From assembly GCA_035390885.1 (NCBI GenBank), contig DAOOUW010000001.1:1-64000 (forward strand): a stretch of 64,000 nt of DNA. The letters run 5' to 3'. Each line of letters opens with the position of its first letter. Position 1 is the first letter of the stretch. This DNA is from JAOAFT01 sp035390885 (lineage in GTDB: Bacteria > Bacteroidota > Ignavibacteria > UBA10030). Under the pieces are notes generated by a model that saw nothing but the letters and a program-made list of their open reading frames with translations, ran no database searches and had not been told where the DNA came from. The position numbers and the translations under genes were made by a program. Shown one piece after another: positions 26,776 through 36,195 of this stretch.

Positions 26776-26984
26776 TGCTGCTTTATTTGGGAAACCAAAA
26801 AATTTCCACGCAGATTACGCTGATACTCGCATAAGGGAAGCTATGAAAAGAATTGTTCTGATTTTATCCATCAGACTTTGGTGATTCTATCATTGAATGG
26901 TATAAGGAAGTTTTAGAAATTGAATTTTTCTATTGTTGGGATTTATCTTGAAAATGTAAATTATTCTGAGTAAGATAGCAGAAA

Positions 26985-27512
26985 ATGGTGGGCGAGGAAA
27001 TGTATTCCATAGTTGCTGAGACAAATTCAAGACTTCCAATAATTTTTCTATTTGTAGGTGTGTCTTTCATGGTGTTTGGGTGTAGCCAAAAAGAAAAGCT
27101 CGAACGAAAATATACTATAGAAAACTGCTTTGGCAATTGGAACGCGCACAGTGTTATCGTTACAAACTCGCATGATGAACACGAACGAATCGAATTCAGT
27201 GTTCCACGATATGGACAAATCAACTGTCAGATAAATCCCGATAGTTCGTTTACGCTCAATGTTGGTATATTTAAGGATGTAACCTTAACTGATGACCAAA
27301 TGTGGCTTTCAGTGCAACGGGTACTTGTCCATAACGGTTATAAACTATTCATAAGCGGTACTTATGAATACAAAGATTCAATTGCTGATTTCTATAGCTA
27401 TAATCGCGACAAACATTTCCGCAGTGTATTCTACACTTACGATGATGATTTCTACTTAAGCTATATTGATGGGAAACAAAATACATGGGAAATTCAATTT
27501 GAGAAAAATTGA
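26985..27512 (+). CDS. Putative lipoprotein, unknown function
   Basis: Up to 175 aa. A hydrophobic stretch (about 17-32) ends in the lipobox VFGC (Cys33), so it is probably a lipid-anchored envelope protein. The rest is beta-rich, without a recognised domain (ERKYTIENCFGNWNAHSV; YDDDFYLSYIDGKQNTWEIQ at the end). The start is uncertain: ATG at 26985 has no clear ribosome site, and ATG at 27000 is immediately preceded by GAGGAA. A second lipoprotein gene follows 30 bp downstream. Confidence 0.6.
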   Translation: MVGEEMYSIVAETNSRLPIIFLFVGVSFMVFGCSQKEKLERKYTIENCFGNWNAHSVIVTNSHDEHERIEFSVPRYGQINCQINPDSSFTLNVGIFKDVTLTDDQMWLSVQRVLVHNGYKLFISGTYEYKDSIADFYSYNRDKHFRSVFYTYDDDFYLSYIDGKQNTWEIQFEKN

Positions 27513-27542
27513 TGTTAAATAATTTATACAGGAGGAAGTACA

Positions 27543-28511
27543 ATGCAAAAGAAAAAATTTGTAACGCTTGCTGTCGCCATTCTTGTTTTTTGCTTAATGC
27601 TCAATTTTGGATGCGATAAAGATTCGAACACAGGACCTGCAGGCTCTGTTCTTATTGGTTTTGGAAGTGATTACTTTCCATTGAAGGGGGCACAGACTAT
27701 TTACGGGAAAGGTGAATATCAAGTTATGGAATACGATAGTACAGGGAGAATTATACAGTCCCACGCAGAAGCCGATCTCATTGGAAAGGGATATATAGGT
27801 CCGCAAACCAACGTTGCAGGGCTACCATGCCATTTTTTATATGGCTATCATCAAAATGGGGAGATTGAATATTCGAATGTAGCAATAGTCAACTACAACC
27901 AATCAGTTATTGCGTTCCAACAACCTGATCAGATATGTACTATTTTACCTTCGGAAATTGTTATTGGAGCAAAATGGATTATCAATCCTTTTGTTCCATT
28001 ATACCAGCAAGTGACTGCCCAGATTATGGATTTTAGACCTTCGTATACTAATTCTGCAGGAGAAAAGTTTTCCAATGTCATTAGAATTAGAATTATGTAT
28101 TTAGATTCTGCCACTACGCCTCATTACTCCTACTATTCTTATGGTAATAAAGGATGGCAATCATACTACGACACTACATACGAGGAAGTAAATGTAAACA
28201 TGGATATCTACTTTGCAAAAGGTGTTGGACCGGTAGATATTAAGGTAAATCAAATTGATGGGACACGTAAATTCTGGAGAGTGGATAGCACCTATTCTTC
28301 TTCCACCCTGAATGTTCAATATTATAAACGCTACTTTAAAATTGGTGTACTTGGTAAATGTGGAAGAATTGAAGCCCCAGACGGAAACGGAATCCGTCCA
28401 TACTCGCTTGATAAGATGAATGTAAAAAAAGCTACAAGGAAAATTAGTTTAACAGAACTTTTGTTTGGAAGTGATAAATCAATACGCCGTTCTGCACTCT
28501 TGAGACGTTAA
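27543..28511 (+). CDS. Lipoprotein, unknown function
   Basis: A 322-aa protein with signal and lipobox LNFGC (Cys24), followed by an acidic linker DKDSNTGPAGS common in Bacteroidota lipoproteins. The body is beta-rich (FPLKGAQTIYGKGEYQVMEY, YYSYGNKGWQSYYDTTYEEV) with no recognised family. Strong AGGAGG lies 8 bp before the ATG. It is probably cotranscribed with the preceding lipoprotein. Confidence 0.72.
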   Translation: MQKKKFVTLAVAILVFCLMLNFGCDKDSNTGPAGSVLIGFGSDYFPLKGAQTIYGKGEYQVMEYDSTGRIIQSHAEADLIGKGYIGPQTNVAGLPCHFLYGYHQNGEIEYSNVAIVNYNQSVIAFQQPDQICTILPSEIVIGAKWIINPFVPLYQQVTAQIMDFRPSYTNSAGEKFSNVIRIRIMYLDSATTPHYSYYSYGNKGWQSYYDTTYEEVNVNMDIYFAKGVGPVDIKVNQIDGTRKFWRVDSTYSSSTLNVQYYKRYFKIGVLGKCGRIEAPDGNGIRPYSLDKMNVKKATRKISLTELLFGSDKSIRRSALLRR

Positions 28512-28732
28512 TATAAATGTGATGTATCAGAAATTTGAGGTACTCTTTCCGCAGTATTGAGTAACCGACGAACAAGTAAATCAAAGCTATATCTTGTAAT
28601 ATACTGATGCAGCCTTGTCTAGTTGCGGTCGATGGTTGTTATTACTACGTGAGATACATCTAGAAAATTCTTTTACATAGATTATGCAAATAAAAAATGC
28701 GGAAAGAATTCATTAACCAACATTGTTGATTG

Positions 28733-28890
28733 GAAACCTACAAAGACTGTCACCTCGATACGCATCACGAGCGCCTCGGCAACCGATGCTCAGACGGTGG
28801 CTGAGGTGAGCGATAGCTCGTATCCGAAACCGCCGCCTATAAATTCCCTTCTTATATAGAGAGGGTAGGGGGTGTGTAATTTTGGTTTTT
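28733..28890 (-). repeat. Dispersed BIME-like element, copy B (long subtype)
   Basis: In the 437-bp region between two convergent genes. The reverse complement shows the shared core (GGATACGAGCTATCGCTCAC, CAGCCACCGT, CGGTTGCCGAG, GCGTATCGAGG) plus the ACACCCCC...CTCTC...AGAAGGGAA extension found only in copy D. The TIRs are eroded. The flanks (28512-28732 and 28891-28948) hold no gene that I can see. Confidence 0.65.
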
Positions 28891-28948
28891 ATGCTTTTAC
28901 TTCTAATCCGTCAATCAGCGTAAGAACGAATAATTTCCAGGAGTTGTA

Positions 28949-29944
28949 CTACTCTTTTTCAGCGATCAGCGCTTCGGCAATTTGAACGGCGTTCGTTGCC
29001 GCTCCTTTACGAATATTATCGGAGACAATCCAGAGATTTACTCCGCTCTGAATAGTATAGTCCTTCCTGATTCTTCCGACGAAAACATCATCCTTGCCGT
29101 ACGCATTGATTGGCATTGGGTAGAGATTTGCCTTCGGGTCATCTTGCACCACAACGCCGGGAGCATTGCGCAGAATTTTTTTCACTTCCTCTACCGAGCA
29201 AGGTTTCTCGAATTCGATATTCACCGCTTCACTGTGTCCTCCAATTACAGGCACTCGTACGGTTGTTGCTGATACTGGAATATTCTCGCCCATAATTTTT
29301 GAGGTTTCCATCATCATTTTAGCTTCTTCCTTCGTATATCCATTATCGAAGAAGACATCAATGTGGGGAATAACATTGTATGCGATAGGATGAGGAAATT
29401 TTTGAAATCGAACAGGTCTTCCGGCAATTTCATCTTCTAGTTGATCAACACCTTTTTGTCCCGCGCCTGTAACAGATTGATACGTCGAAACAACAACTCG
29501 TTTGATCCGGAATACATCATGGAGTGGTTTTAGTACTACAACCATTTGAATTGTCGAACAGTTGGGATTTGCAATAATTCCATGGTGTTTGAAGATGTCG
29601 TTTTTGTTGACTTCGGGAACCACAAGAGGTACTTTCTCATCCATTCTGAAAGCGCTGCTATTATCAATAACAACCGTGCCTCGTTTGGAAATAATCGGCG
29701 CGACATCTAAACTTACATTTGCACCGGCTGAGAACAGCGCAATATTGACGCCATTGAATTCCTCTGGTTTCAGTTCCCGCACGGCATACGGTTTTCCGTG
29801 GAAGAGCACTTCCTTTCCGACGGAACGACTCGAAGCAAGCGGAATAAAATTCTCGACAGGAAAGTTTCTTTCCTCGAGCACTTTGGTCATTGTACGGCCT
29901 ACTAAACCAGTAGCGCCTGCAACAGCAACAGTATACGTTTTCAC
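28949..29944 (-). CDS. asd: Aspartate-semialdehyde dehydrogenase
   Basis: Reduces aspartyl phosphate to aspartate semialdehyde for lysine, diaminopimelate, threonine and methionine synthesis. It is 331 aa. The NADP loop GATGLVGRTM (10-19), SAGANVS, active-site Cys in NPNCSTIQM, QSVTGAGQKG and the substrate block RVPVIGGHSEAVNIE are all in order. It starts 11 bp after the lysA stop and ends the S2P-lysA-asd unit. Confidence 0.96.
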   Translation of the reverse strand: MKTYTVAVAGATGLVGRTMTKVLEERNFPVENFIPLASSRSVGKEVLFHGKPYAVRELKPEEFNGVNIALFSAGANVSLDVAPIISKRGTVVIDNSSAFRMDEKVPLVVPEVNKNDIFKHHGIIANPNCSTIQMVVVLKPLHDVFRIKRVVVSTYQSVTGAGQKGVDQLEDEIAGRPVRFQKFPHPIAYNVIPHIDVFFDNGYTKEEAKMMMETSKIMGENIPVSATTVRVPVIGGHSEAVNIEFEKPCSVEEVKKILRNAPGVVVQDDPKANLYPMPINAYGKDDVFVGRIRKDYTIQSGVNLWIVSDNIRKGAATNAVQIAEALIAEKE

Positions 29945-29955
29945 TTTTTACCTCG

Positions 29956-31376
29956 TTAAATTAGTTCTTCGAATGTTTGGCGTGAGCGAATGACTCGAAC
30001 ACGTTCTCCGTTGACAAGCACTTCAGCTGGTCGTAAGCGCCCATTGTAGTTCGATGCGTTGACAAATCCATAAGCGCCGGTCGTCATAATTGCAAGATAA
30101 TCACCAGCATGGATTTTTGAAATAGCACGATCGCGAGCAAAGAAATCCCCACTCTCGCAAATTGGACCAACGACGTCCGCCTGCAAATGTTCGTACGACT
30201 CAATGACAATTGGCACAATCTGGTGATAAGCATTATAAAGAACGGGACGGATGAGTTCTGTCATTCCGCTATCAACGATTACGAATTTTTTTGACGTATT
30301 CTCTTTAATATACAACACTTTTGTAAGAAGCAGTCCTGCATTTGCTACGATTGCTCTTCCCGGCTCAGTCCAAAGCGAGCAGCCTGAGGATTGCAAAATT
30401 GGCATGATAGCTTCAATGAATTCTGAAGGCGCTGGCACTGGCGATGCAGAATTCTCAACGGGGAGAGCTTCGTGCAGCACAACATTGTGGTATGGCACTC
30501 CAAAGCCTCCTCCAAAGTCAATGTGCTGAATTGGAATCCCAGCTTCTCGTAATTGCTGCACCAAGGTTGCAAGACTCTTTGCTGTTTCCACGAATTGTTC
30601 TATCGAAGTAATTTGAGAACCGATGTGCGTATGAATTCCATGAACTTCGATTGATGGGAGGTTCATTGCGAGTTTGTAAACTTCGAGAGCTTTCGTATCT
30701 TCAATTCCAAATTTCGTAGAGTGCAATCCGGTCGTAATGTGCGGATGACTCTGTGCATCAATATGTGGATTTATTCTGATGGCAATGCGAGCTGTTTTAT
30801 TGAGTCTGAGTGCAATTCTTGAAATTGCCTGAAGCTCTGGCACAGACTCGACGTTAAACATCAGTATATTTTTATTGAGAGCATACTCGATTTCATCATC
30901 TCGTTTTCCGACGCCGGCAAAAACTATTTTCTCAGGATCGAATCCAGACTTGAGCGCAAGGTAAAGTTCGCCTGCGGAAACGATATCAGCGCCAGCGCCT
31001 TCTTCTGCAAGCATTTTTAGAATCGTTGGATTGCTATTTGCTTTGACTGCGTAATAAACGCAATGCTCTATTTCTCCAAATGCAGCATTGATCGTGCGAT
31101 AGTTATGAAGTATCTGTTGCTTGCTGTACACATAGAGCGGCGTACCGTACTCCTCGGCAAGNNNNNNNNNNNNNNNNNNNNNNNNNNNNNNNNNNNNNNN
31201 NNNNNNNNNNNNNNNNNNNNNNNNNNNNNNNNNNNNNNNNNNNNNNNNNNNNNNNNNNNNNGAAGTATCTGTTGCTTGCTGTACACATAGAGCGGCGTAC
31301 CGTACTCCTCGGCAAGTTCCTTAAGGGAAATATCCTCGCAGTACAACACGGTATCTTTATAATCAATGAATGACAT
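29956..31376 (-). CDS. lysA: Diaminopimelate decarboxylase, interrupted by an assembly gap
   Basis: Last step of lysine synthesis, PLP-dependent. Removing the duplicated 55 bp and the Ns gives a continuous 421-aa frame: ...YGTPLYVYSKQQI joins LHNYRTINAAFG. Then come YYAVKANSN (PLP Lys), the HIGSQI loop, GGGFGVPY, EPGRAIVANAG and CESGDFFARDR (active-site Cys). The ATG at 31376 has only a weak ribosome site. It lies 11 bp before asd and 28 bp after the S2P gene, one apparent operon. Confidence 0.94.
31107..31316. other. Scaffold gap flanked by identical 55-bp direct repeats
   Basis: 100 N at 31162-31261. Bases 31107-31161 and 31262-31316 are identical. This is the same k=55 unmerged-overlap artefact as at 21180; the lysA frame is restored when it is collapsed. 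Confidence 0.93.
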
Positions 31377-31404
31377 ATCACCACACTTTTCGATTCTACA
31401 AAAA

Positions 31405-32076
31405 TTATGCTACCGACAAAAGATGCATAAGAAGCACATACGGAACGCTAATCCAGCGAACAATAGAAACAAGCGCTTGTTGTGCAATTGGTATGTTAAT
31501 GACAAAGAGCACCACGAAAATTCCAAGAAATCCTAACTGCTCGAATTTATATCCTAATTTTTCTGGCAATAGCGCTGAAAGAACATGGGAACCGTCGAGC
31601 GGTGGAATCGGAATCAAGTTAAATACTGCAAGGAAGATATTTATCGTAATGCCGACTGAAAACATTTGCAGCATAAACATAAAGAGTGATGCTGTCACAC
31701 TACCATCTTCCGGAGCAACTGACGTAAAAATTATATTAAAGCAGCAGTATCCAAGAACGCAGAACAAAGCAACAACAAAATTTGAGAATGGACCAGCAAG
31801 CGACACAAACACATTATCGCGACGAGGCGAGCGGAAATTTTGTGGATTGATGGGAACAGGCTTTGCCCACGCAATGAACACTGGAATCTTTGCAAGAAAT
31901 GCAAGGAGCGGAACAAGAATAGAGCCAAAGAGATCGATGTGCGGAAAAGGATTAAACGTTAAACGGCCTGCATCGCGAGCGGTTGTATCGCCGAGTCGCA
32001 GCGCCACAGCTCCGTGAGCGATTTCGTGCACAATAATAGAAAACAATAAAATTGGAATTATATACAACTGATTCAT
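31405..32076 (-). CDS. Site-2 protease family zinc metalloprotease (M50)
   Basis: A 223-aa intramembrane protease of the compact S2P type. The zinc motif HEIAHG lies in helix 1 (about 17-22), and the second motif FNLIPIPPLDGSHVL (about 158-172) supplies the Asp ligand. About five to six hydrophobic helices and no PDZ or CBS domain are present. The substrate is unknown. It lies 28 bp upstream of lysA on the same strand, a recurrent but unexplained pairing. Confidence 0.9.
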   Translation of the reverse strand: MNQLYIIPILLFSIIVHEIAHGAVALRLGDTTARDAGRLTFNPFPHIDLFGSILVPLLAFLAKIPVFIAWAKPVPINPQNFRSPRRDNVFVSLAGPFSNFVVALFCVLGYCCFNIIFTSVAPEDGSVTASLFMFMLQMFSVGITINIFLAVFNLIPIPPLDGSHVLSALLPEKLGYKFEQLGFLGIFVVLFVINIPIAQQALVSIVRWISVPYVLLMHLLSVA

Positions 32077-32104
32077 AGTAATATCAATACCTTTAGAAAG
32101 AAAA

Positions 32105-32134
32105 ATTCCCGTTTGCGCAAATCCAAACGGGAAT
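32105..32134 (-). terminator. Rho-independent terminator upstream of the S2P gene
   Basis: A perfect 11-bp stem (ATTCCCGTTTG / CAAACGGGAAT) with an 8-nt loop; on the minus strand TTTTTCTTTCT follows. It lies downstream of the decayed GyrI-like gene and probably once ended its transcript. Confidence 0.8.
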
Positions 32135-32284
32135 GTGATAAACTCAAGGATTTCAACGTACTATGTACAAAAAAAATCGCAGGAATTCAAGGTAATGATG
32201 TTGAAAGCGTGATGGATCTTCATCGTTAAATATATATTTTAAAATTGAGGAGTGAATAAAAATTACGAGAAGTGTGAAATCATC

Positions 32285-32612
32285 TACAGTCGCTCTGAAA
32301 TTTTGTCCAACGGCTCTATTAGTTCTTCTGTTATATATTCTGTCTGCATAATCATTGCTGTCTAGTTCCCCCATCTATATTTTCCATATTGAATTTGTCT
32401 GGATCGTCTTTCTACTCGAGACACTCAAGTGGCATAACGGCACAGTCTACTGCTCATTATAAACTTTAGAGTATAGTATACGGCATATAAAGCTTCTATC
32501 GCATCTTTAAAATCCTGTACCGTGTTTTGGTTCCATGCTCCATCAATCATTAAAAGTTCATTTGAGGAATATCAACGACCCCAATTTCTTTTTGGGGACT
32601 GTACTTTTTCTA
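32285..32612 (-). pseudogene. Remnant of a GyrI-like domain protein
   Basis: Fragments of one family are spread over three frames: KEIGVVDIPQMNF, then LLMIDGAWNQNT and FKDAIEALYAVYYTLKF, then AVDCAVMPLECLE-stop-KDDPDKFNMENID, then MIMQTEYITEELIEPLDK. Together they follow the order of GyrI-like small-molecule-binding proteins (V.VP.MNFLMIDG...FKDA.EALY..SYTLKF). The MNF/LLM frame change falls in a T-run near 32555, and a stop lies at 32413. The C-terminal part is not recognisable. It is therefore a decayed gene rather than one error. Adjacent 32135-32284 shows only faint similarity. Confidence 0.65.
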
Positions 32613-32614
32613 TC

Positions 32615-32887
32615 AAGTTGTTTTAAATATTTCATATAAATATTTCTCACGCCGTTGTTGTCCTCTCTTTTCAATATCTTATTAAATTTCGGAACAAGCT
32701 CCTTTTGCGAATCTTGGCTGCTCTTAGCTATTTCAGTCAGGTCAAAAGCTGCGCTCCATCTCACAACGGTGCCTTCGTCGTTTGTATTTTTAAAAGCTCT
32801 GGAACAGCGTCTTTAACTTTATCTGGAAATTTTTGGGCAGTATTGCCTATTATTCTGCTGGCTTTCAATTTCAATCTTGAAGCTTTA
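32615..32887 (-). pseudogene. Frameshifted remnant of a HEAT-repeat protein
   Basis: The minus strand reads ASRLKLKASRIIGNTAQKFP followed by DKVKDAVPELLKI in one frame, then NDEGTVVRWSAAFDLTEIAK and ELVPKFNKILKREDNNGVRN in another. The switch falls in an A/T homopolymer near 32785-32795. The pattern of paired helices with A..IG.., P.L and RWSAAFALTEIA is that of HEAT-like repeats. No start codon is recognisable upstream. Sequencing error could explain this single shift, but the decayed neighbour makes true pseudogenisation more likely. Confidence 0.55.
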
Positions 32888-33009
32888 TGAAAACAAAACG
32901 AGGTAAAGCTTGAAGCAATCAATAATCAATAGGAGTCAAGCATTATTCTTTTGCCAGGCAATTCGACGGCAACGCTTATTGAATTTCTATATATCCTATT
33001 GAACGCTTT

Positions 33010-33315
33010 CTATTCTTCTCCGTTGAAAGGAGGATATTGATCCGTAAACCAGTATCCCATGTAAGCACCAACACGAAGTCCCCAACGGATATATCCAATA
33101 ACAAAATCAAACATCTTCCTTGGATACTTTCCCGTAAACAGAATTGCCCACCACGCTATAAACAACACAACAGCGACTGCAATTCCATAAAAGAACAGAA
33201 TAAATCCATGAGGTATTCCCACGTACAGCCATCCCAAAAAAGTCTTCAACAGAAGTTTTCCTCTCGATAGCTTCTCAGGATAATCCACTGTAAACTTTAC
33301 TGAAGAATCGCTCAT
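33010..33315 (-). CDS. DUF4389 membrane protein
   Basis: A 101-aa protein with two hydrophobic segments (about 30-62) and the family signature IAWWAILFTGKYPRKMFDFV followed by RWGLRVGAYMGYWFTDQYPPF. DUF4389 has no known function. An AGGAGGTGAGC-type ribosome site lies just before the ATG. It stands between the pseudogene block and a 324-bp empty stretch. Confidence 0.82.
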   Translation of the reverse strand: MSDSSVKFTVDYPEKLSRGKLLLKTFLGWLYVGIPHGFILFFYGIAVAVVLFIAWWAILFTGKYPRKMFDFVIGYIRWGLRVGAYMGYWFTDQYPPFNGEE

Positions 33316-33639
33316 TCTTGCTCACCTCCTCTCTTGTTTTGCTTTGCCGCCGTTTTGCCTGACGTTTATTATAGAATAGCCCTGGCTCAATCCGCATTAT
33401 AATGTAATATCAAAAACAAAAATTACGGGAATTTCTTTGCCGTACTTTGATATATTATTTCGCCAATCGAATCCTATATGAATACTTCAAGAAATTTGAA
33501 GTAATTTGTCATTCACTTTGTTTTCGAATAACTGATGAGACATTTTGTAGATAAAAGAGGTTCGCAATATGTTTAGATTCAAGAGACGTCGCTGATTATT
33601 CTTTTATCCGTTGCCAAGCAAAGCTTGCCTCACCTTCAT
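33316..33639. other. Gene-free stretch
   Basis: No coding signal, tRNA, repeat copy or convincing terminator was recognised. It must hold the DUF4389 promoter at its low end and the 3' flank of the cupin gene at its high end. Confidence 0.5.
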
Positions 33640-33987
33640 TTAAGATCGTATCATCGTCAGAATCATTTTGAATTTCTTTAACGCTCTCAAGGCATGCGGT
33701 TGATTCGCAGGCATAATGACCATCTCGCCTTCCTTCAAGCAAAGAGGCTTGCCAGAAATAACAACTTCCGCTTCTCCATCGAGAATGTAGACCATTGCAT
33801 CAAATGGAGCCGTATGTTCGCTCAATCCCTGTCCCTCATCAAAGGCAAAAAAAGTTACAGTGCCAGCTTTTTTATCAATGATTGTTCGGCTTACGACAGC
33901 TCCTTCCTGATAATCCGCTAAATCACTTAATCGTATGACTTGCGCTGCTAATTTTTCCATTCCTGGATTTTCATCGGTCTGTTGCAT
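33640..33987 (-). CDS. Cupin domain protein
   Basis: A 115-aa small single-domain beta-barrel protein. Cupin motif 1 is seen as GLSEHTAPFDAMVYILDGEA, where only one His of the usual HxH remains before the acidic ligand position. Motif 2 is LKEGEMVIMPANQPHAL with its His. Metal binding is plausible but incomplete. The ligand or reaction is unknown. It is monocistronic. Confidence 0.85.
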   Translation of the reverse strand: MQQTDENPGMEKLAAQVIRLSDLADYQEGAVVSRTIIDKKAGTVTFFAFDEGQGLSEHTAPFDAMVYILDGEAEVVISGKPLCLKEGEMVIMPANQPHALRALKKFKMILTMIRS

Positions 33988-34060
33988 TTTTCACCTCTTG
34001 CTGTCATTAACATAATTCCCCTAAAATATTTTTCTCACAATAATATTGCTCATAAATCTA

Positions 34061-34198
34061 ATGGATGCAATAGAAGAAACTCGACTAATTTTAAGAAGAT
34101 GAACCCAAATAATGTAGATAACTTACTGGAAAAACATGCTATTGTCATGTTCAAGAAAATGACGCTTCTACCATTTTCATTATCTTGAAAGATATTAA
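34061..34198 (+). pseudogene. Possible N-terminal remnant of a GNAT acetyltransferase
   Basis: MDAIEETRLILRR is followed in a shifted frame by MNPNNVDNLLE, which together resemble the ERLILRR.....D...L opening of GNAT acetyltransferases. A later frame reads QENDASTIFIILKDIKEL. Short and weak; it may be chance. Nothing else is seen between 33988 and 34224. Confidence 0.3.
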
Positions 34199-34224
34199 GG
34201 AGTTACAGTAATTGAACCATCTTT

Positions 34225-34427
34225 AATCCAAATTATGCATTAGAAATCTGTGAAGGTTGTTGCCTCGATACGCCTTACGGCACCTCGGCAACCGAAATCC
34301 CGACGGTGGCTGAGTAGGACGGCAGTCCGTATCGAAGCCACCATTTGGGTTTCTTTTTCTATCGCCTATTTTATTATTTCCCTTCATCTTACACTTCTAT
34401 TACTACCTTTATTGCATAATCTGGGTC
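34225..34427 (-). repeat. Dispersed BIME-like element, copy C, with TIRs
   Basis: A complete 203-bp copy in reverse orientation. Ends AATCCAAATTATGCA and TGCATAATCTGGGT are inverted repeats, and the core has CCTCGATACGCC, CTCGGCAACCG, CGGTGGCTGAG and CCGTATCGAAGCCACC. Short subtype without the C-rich extension. Lies between two minus-strand genes. Confidence 0.75.
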
Positions 34428-34448
34428 AATGAAAATGTTGGGTTATTT

Positions 34449-35366
34449 CTAATTCAGTAGCAACGGCTTAAATTTGGCTGGCTTGCCTTGCGTTTTACTA
34501 ACTGCCGGAGCTGGATAGTGGAAGAGATCGAGGAGGCGCTTTACTGTTGTCCACGTTTCATGTGTAGTTGGAATTGCCGAAAGATTGTAATCGAGAGCTA
34601 CAACAAATTTTCGTTTTGCTGGTTCTGTCGGATAAATTGGATCTTTGCTTACCCATGTTGGCCTTCCATAAATATTTTCTCCACCATAACCAAAAGCAAT
34701 GTTTAAATACGGTATCCAGAAATGTTTGGCTTTTGCTGGAAGTAAATTGTAAACATCGACACTAAGCCAGTAGATATGTCCATCGTAATCATCTGTAAGG
34801 CGGAAGTATTCATCCATTGGAATTTTTCCGGATGGATAGTAACTCCATTTGAATTTAAAATTCTGAAAGAAGGGGACGCGCTGCTGAAGATACGCGTACC
34901 CAATGCCAAGCGTGTTCGCGGTAAGGTCGGTAAGAGAAAATGCATACGTCGAAAATCCATCGCCAATTTCAATTGATAGAGCATAGAAGAAAGCAATTCC
35001 GCTTGCCCACCATGTAGCAGTCGATCTTGAGTATCCACTCCACTGAAGTATTTCCGAGAGTGCATTTGTATAGCAATATGAAGTGTAGAAGTGTCCAACT
35101 TTATCGACGCCAAGCGAGTAATTATGCCAAAATCCGTCATTCTCATATTTAAAGGGATGATAATTTCCTTCCCACCACCATTTATATTCAAGGTACGTTG
35201 TAAAAAGCGTATGAGTAGCAATAACTGCTGTCGTGATATTTTTGCGCTGGAGATACCATGGATTTTCTGAAGTACGAGCGAGTGAGTCGCGCTCTTGCGC
35301 AGGAAGCTGAGTCAAGCTCGCCCACAATAGTAAAACAGCCAAAGATGTGCAGCGCTTAAAAATCAA
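34449..35366 (-). CDS. DUF2279 family envelope protein
   Basis: About 305 aa. The family pattern NDGFWHNYSLGVDKVGHFYT, W.SGIAFFYALSIEIGDGF and S.TDLTANTLGIGYAYLQ identifies DUF2279, function unknown. The start is placed at TTG 35366: GGAG lies 6 bp upstream, and it gives a clean signal peptide MIFKRCTSLAVLLLWASLTQLPAQ in two parts (6 plus 18 residues). An upstream TTG at 35405 would add 13 residues. It overlaps the stop of the DUF1207 gene by 11 bp, so the two are coupled. Confidence 0.82.
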   Translation of the reverse strand: MIFKRCTSLAVLLLWASLTQLPAQERDSLARTSENPWYLQRKNITTAVIATHTLFTTYLEYKWWWEGNYHPFKYENDGFWHNYSLGVDKVGHFYTSYCYTNALSEILQWSGYSRSTATWWASGIAFFYALSIEIGDGFSTYAFSLTDLTANTLGIGYAYLQQRVPFFQNFKFKWSYYPSGKIPMDEYFRLTDDYDGHIYWLSVDVYNLLPAKAKHFWIPYLNIAFGYGGENIYGRPTWVSKDPIYPTEPAKRKFVVALDYNLSAIPTTHETWTTVKRLLDLFHYPAPAVSKTQGKPAKFKPLLLN

Positions 35367-36183
35367 AGTACACTCCAAGCGTGTGTAATTGAACCTTCGA
35401 ATCAAAAAATTGACCTCGTTCTTCGTACCCCGCTCGATGCGTCAAAGCAACGCGAATAACATGTGGAGATTCTCCTAAAATTTTTACGCCAACCTGATAG
35501 CTTTGAGTCGAACCATAGCGAAGTTCTTCTCTCAGTTTGATGTCAAAAGCAACATAACCAATGAGCCATGATTTCAATTGTGTTTGAGCAACGTCTGCTC
35601 CAACTTCAAATAACCAATGAGGATTATTATCGGAAGGAACCTTAAATGTATGATGATAGAGAGCTCCGGCATATACATATCCGCGCAATTTATCGATAGC
35701 TTGAAGAACGAAGAGTTGATAGTAATCCCTTACATAATTTATCGATGAGTGATAACCAAAAATTTCGAATGCATCGTCGTTGAGATGCTGGCTTGTGTGT
35801 CCAGGACCAAATTGAATAAAGGTGCGTTCGTTCCATGTCATTGCAAAAAGCAAATCTACATAAAAATCCGTGTTGATAACTCGTAGACTACCTGGTTTAT
35901 GGTCAAGCTGTGTAAAGACGGTTGCGGCAACAGAAATATCGCCGCGCAGTGTTCCGTAGTTGACTTGAAGAAGAGGTAAGGAATTTCCAATTCCTGCCCA
36001 GTAATTATCTTTATCGAACATTTTGCAAAGAGAAAGCCCATGTTCCGTAACATTTGCAGTGCGACGCGGCATGAGCGATGAAGATGGAAGCAAAGAATAT
36101 TCGATTCTCTCTTGCTGTTGCGCCTGTAAAAGTATTACGTTGGAACACAGGAAAAGAAGGAACAATCGAGATTGACGAACCAT
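35356..36183 (-). CDS. DUF1207 family outer-membrane-like protein
   Basis: A 275-aa protein with a signal peptide (about 1-21). The DUF1207 features are FIQFGPGHTSQHLNDDAFEI and YVRDYY in the middle, then amphipathic beta strands ending in the aromatic VYFDF, which fits an outer-membrane beta-barrel. Function unknown. It lies 12 bp downstream of pdxJ and overlaps the DUF2279 gene; the two secreted proteins probably act together. Confidence 0.75.
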   Translation of the reverse strand: MVRQSRLFLLFLCSNVILLQAQQQERIEYSLLPSSSLMPRRTANVTEHGLSLCKMFDKDNYWAGIGNSLPLLQVNYGTLRGDISVAATVFTQLDHKPGSLRVINTDFYVDLLFAMTWNERTFIQFGPGHTSQHLNDDAFEIFGYHSSINYVRDYYQLFVLQAIDKLRGYVYAGALYHHTFKVPSDNNPHWLFEVGADVAQTQLKSWLIGYVAFDIKLREELRYGSTQSYQVGVKILGESPHVIRVALTHRAGYEERGQFFDSKVQLHTLGVYFDF

Positions 36184-36195
36184 AGCGCAGACTTT

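Noticed and set aside
26776..26984. Small remnant reading SDFGDSIIEWYKEVLEIEF
   Set aside because: Short, without a start codon or a recognised family; not enough to call a pseudogene.
31370..32017. Antisense open frame opposite the S2P protease gene
   Set aside because: Composition and motifs belong to the minus-strand protease; no independent support.
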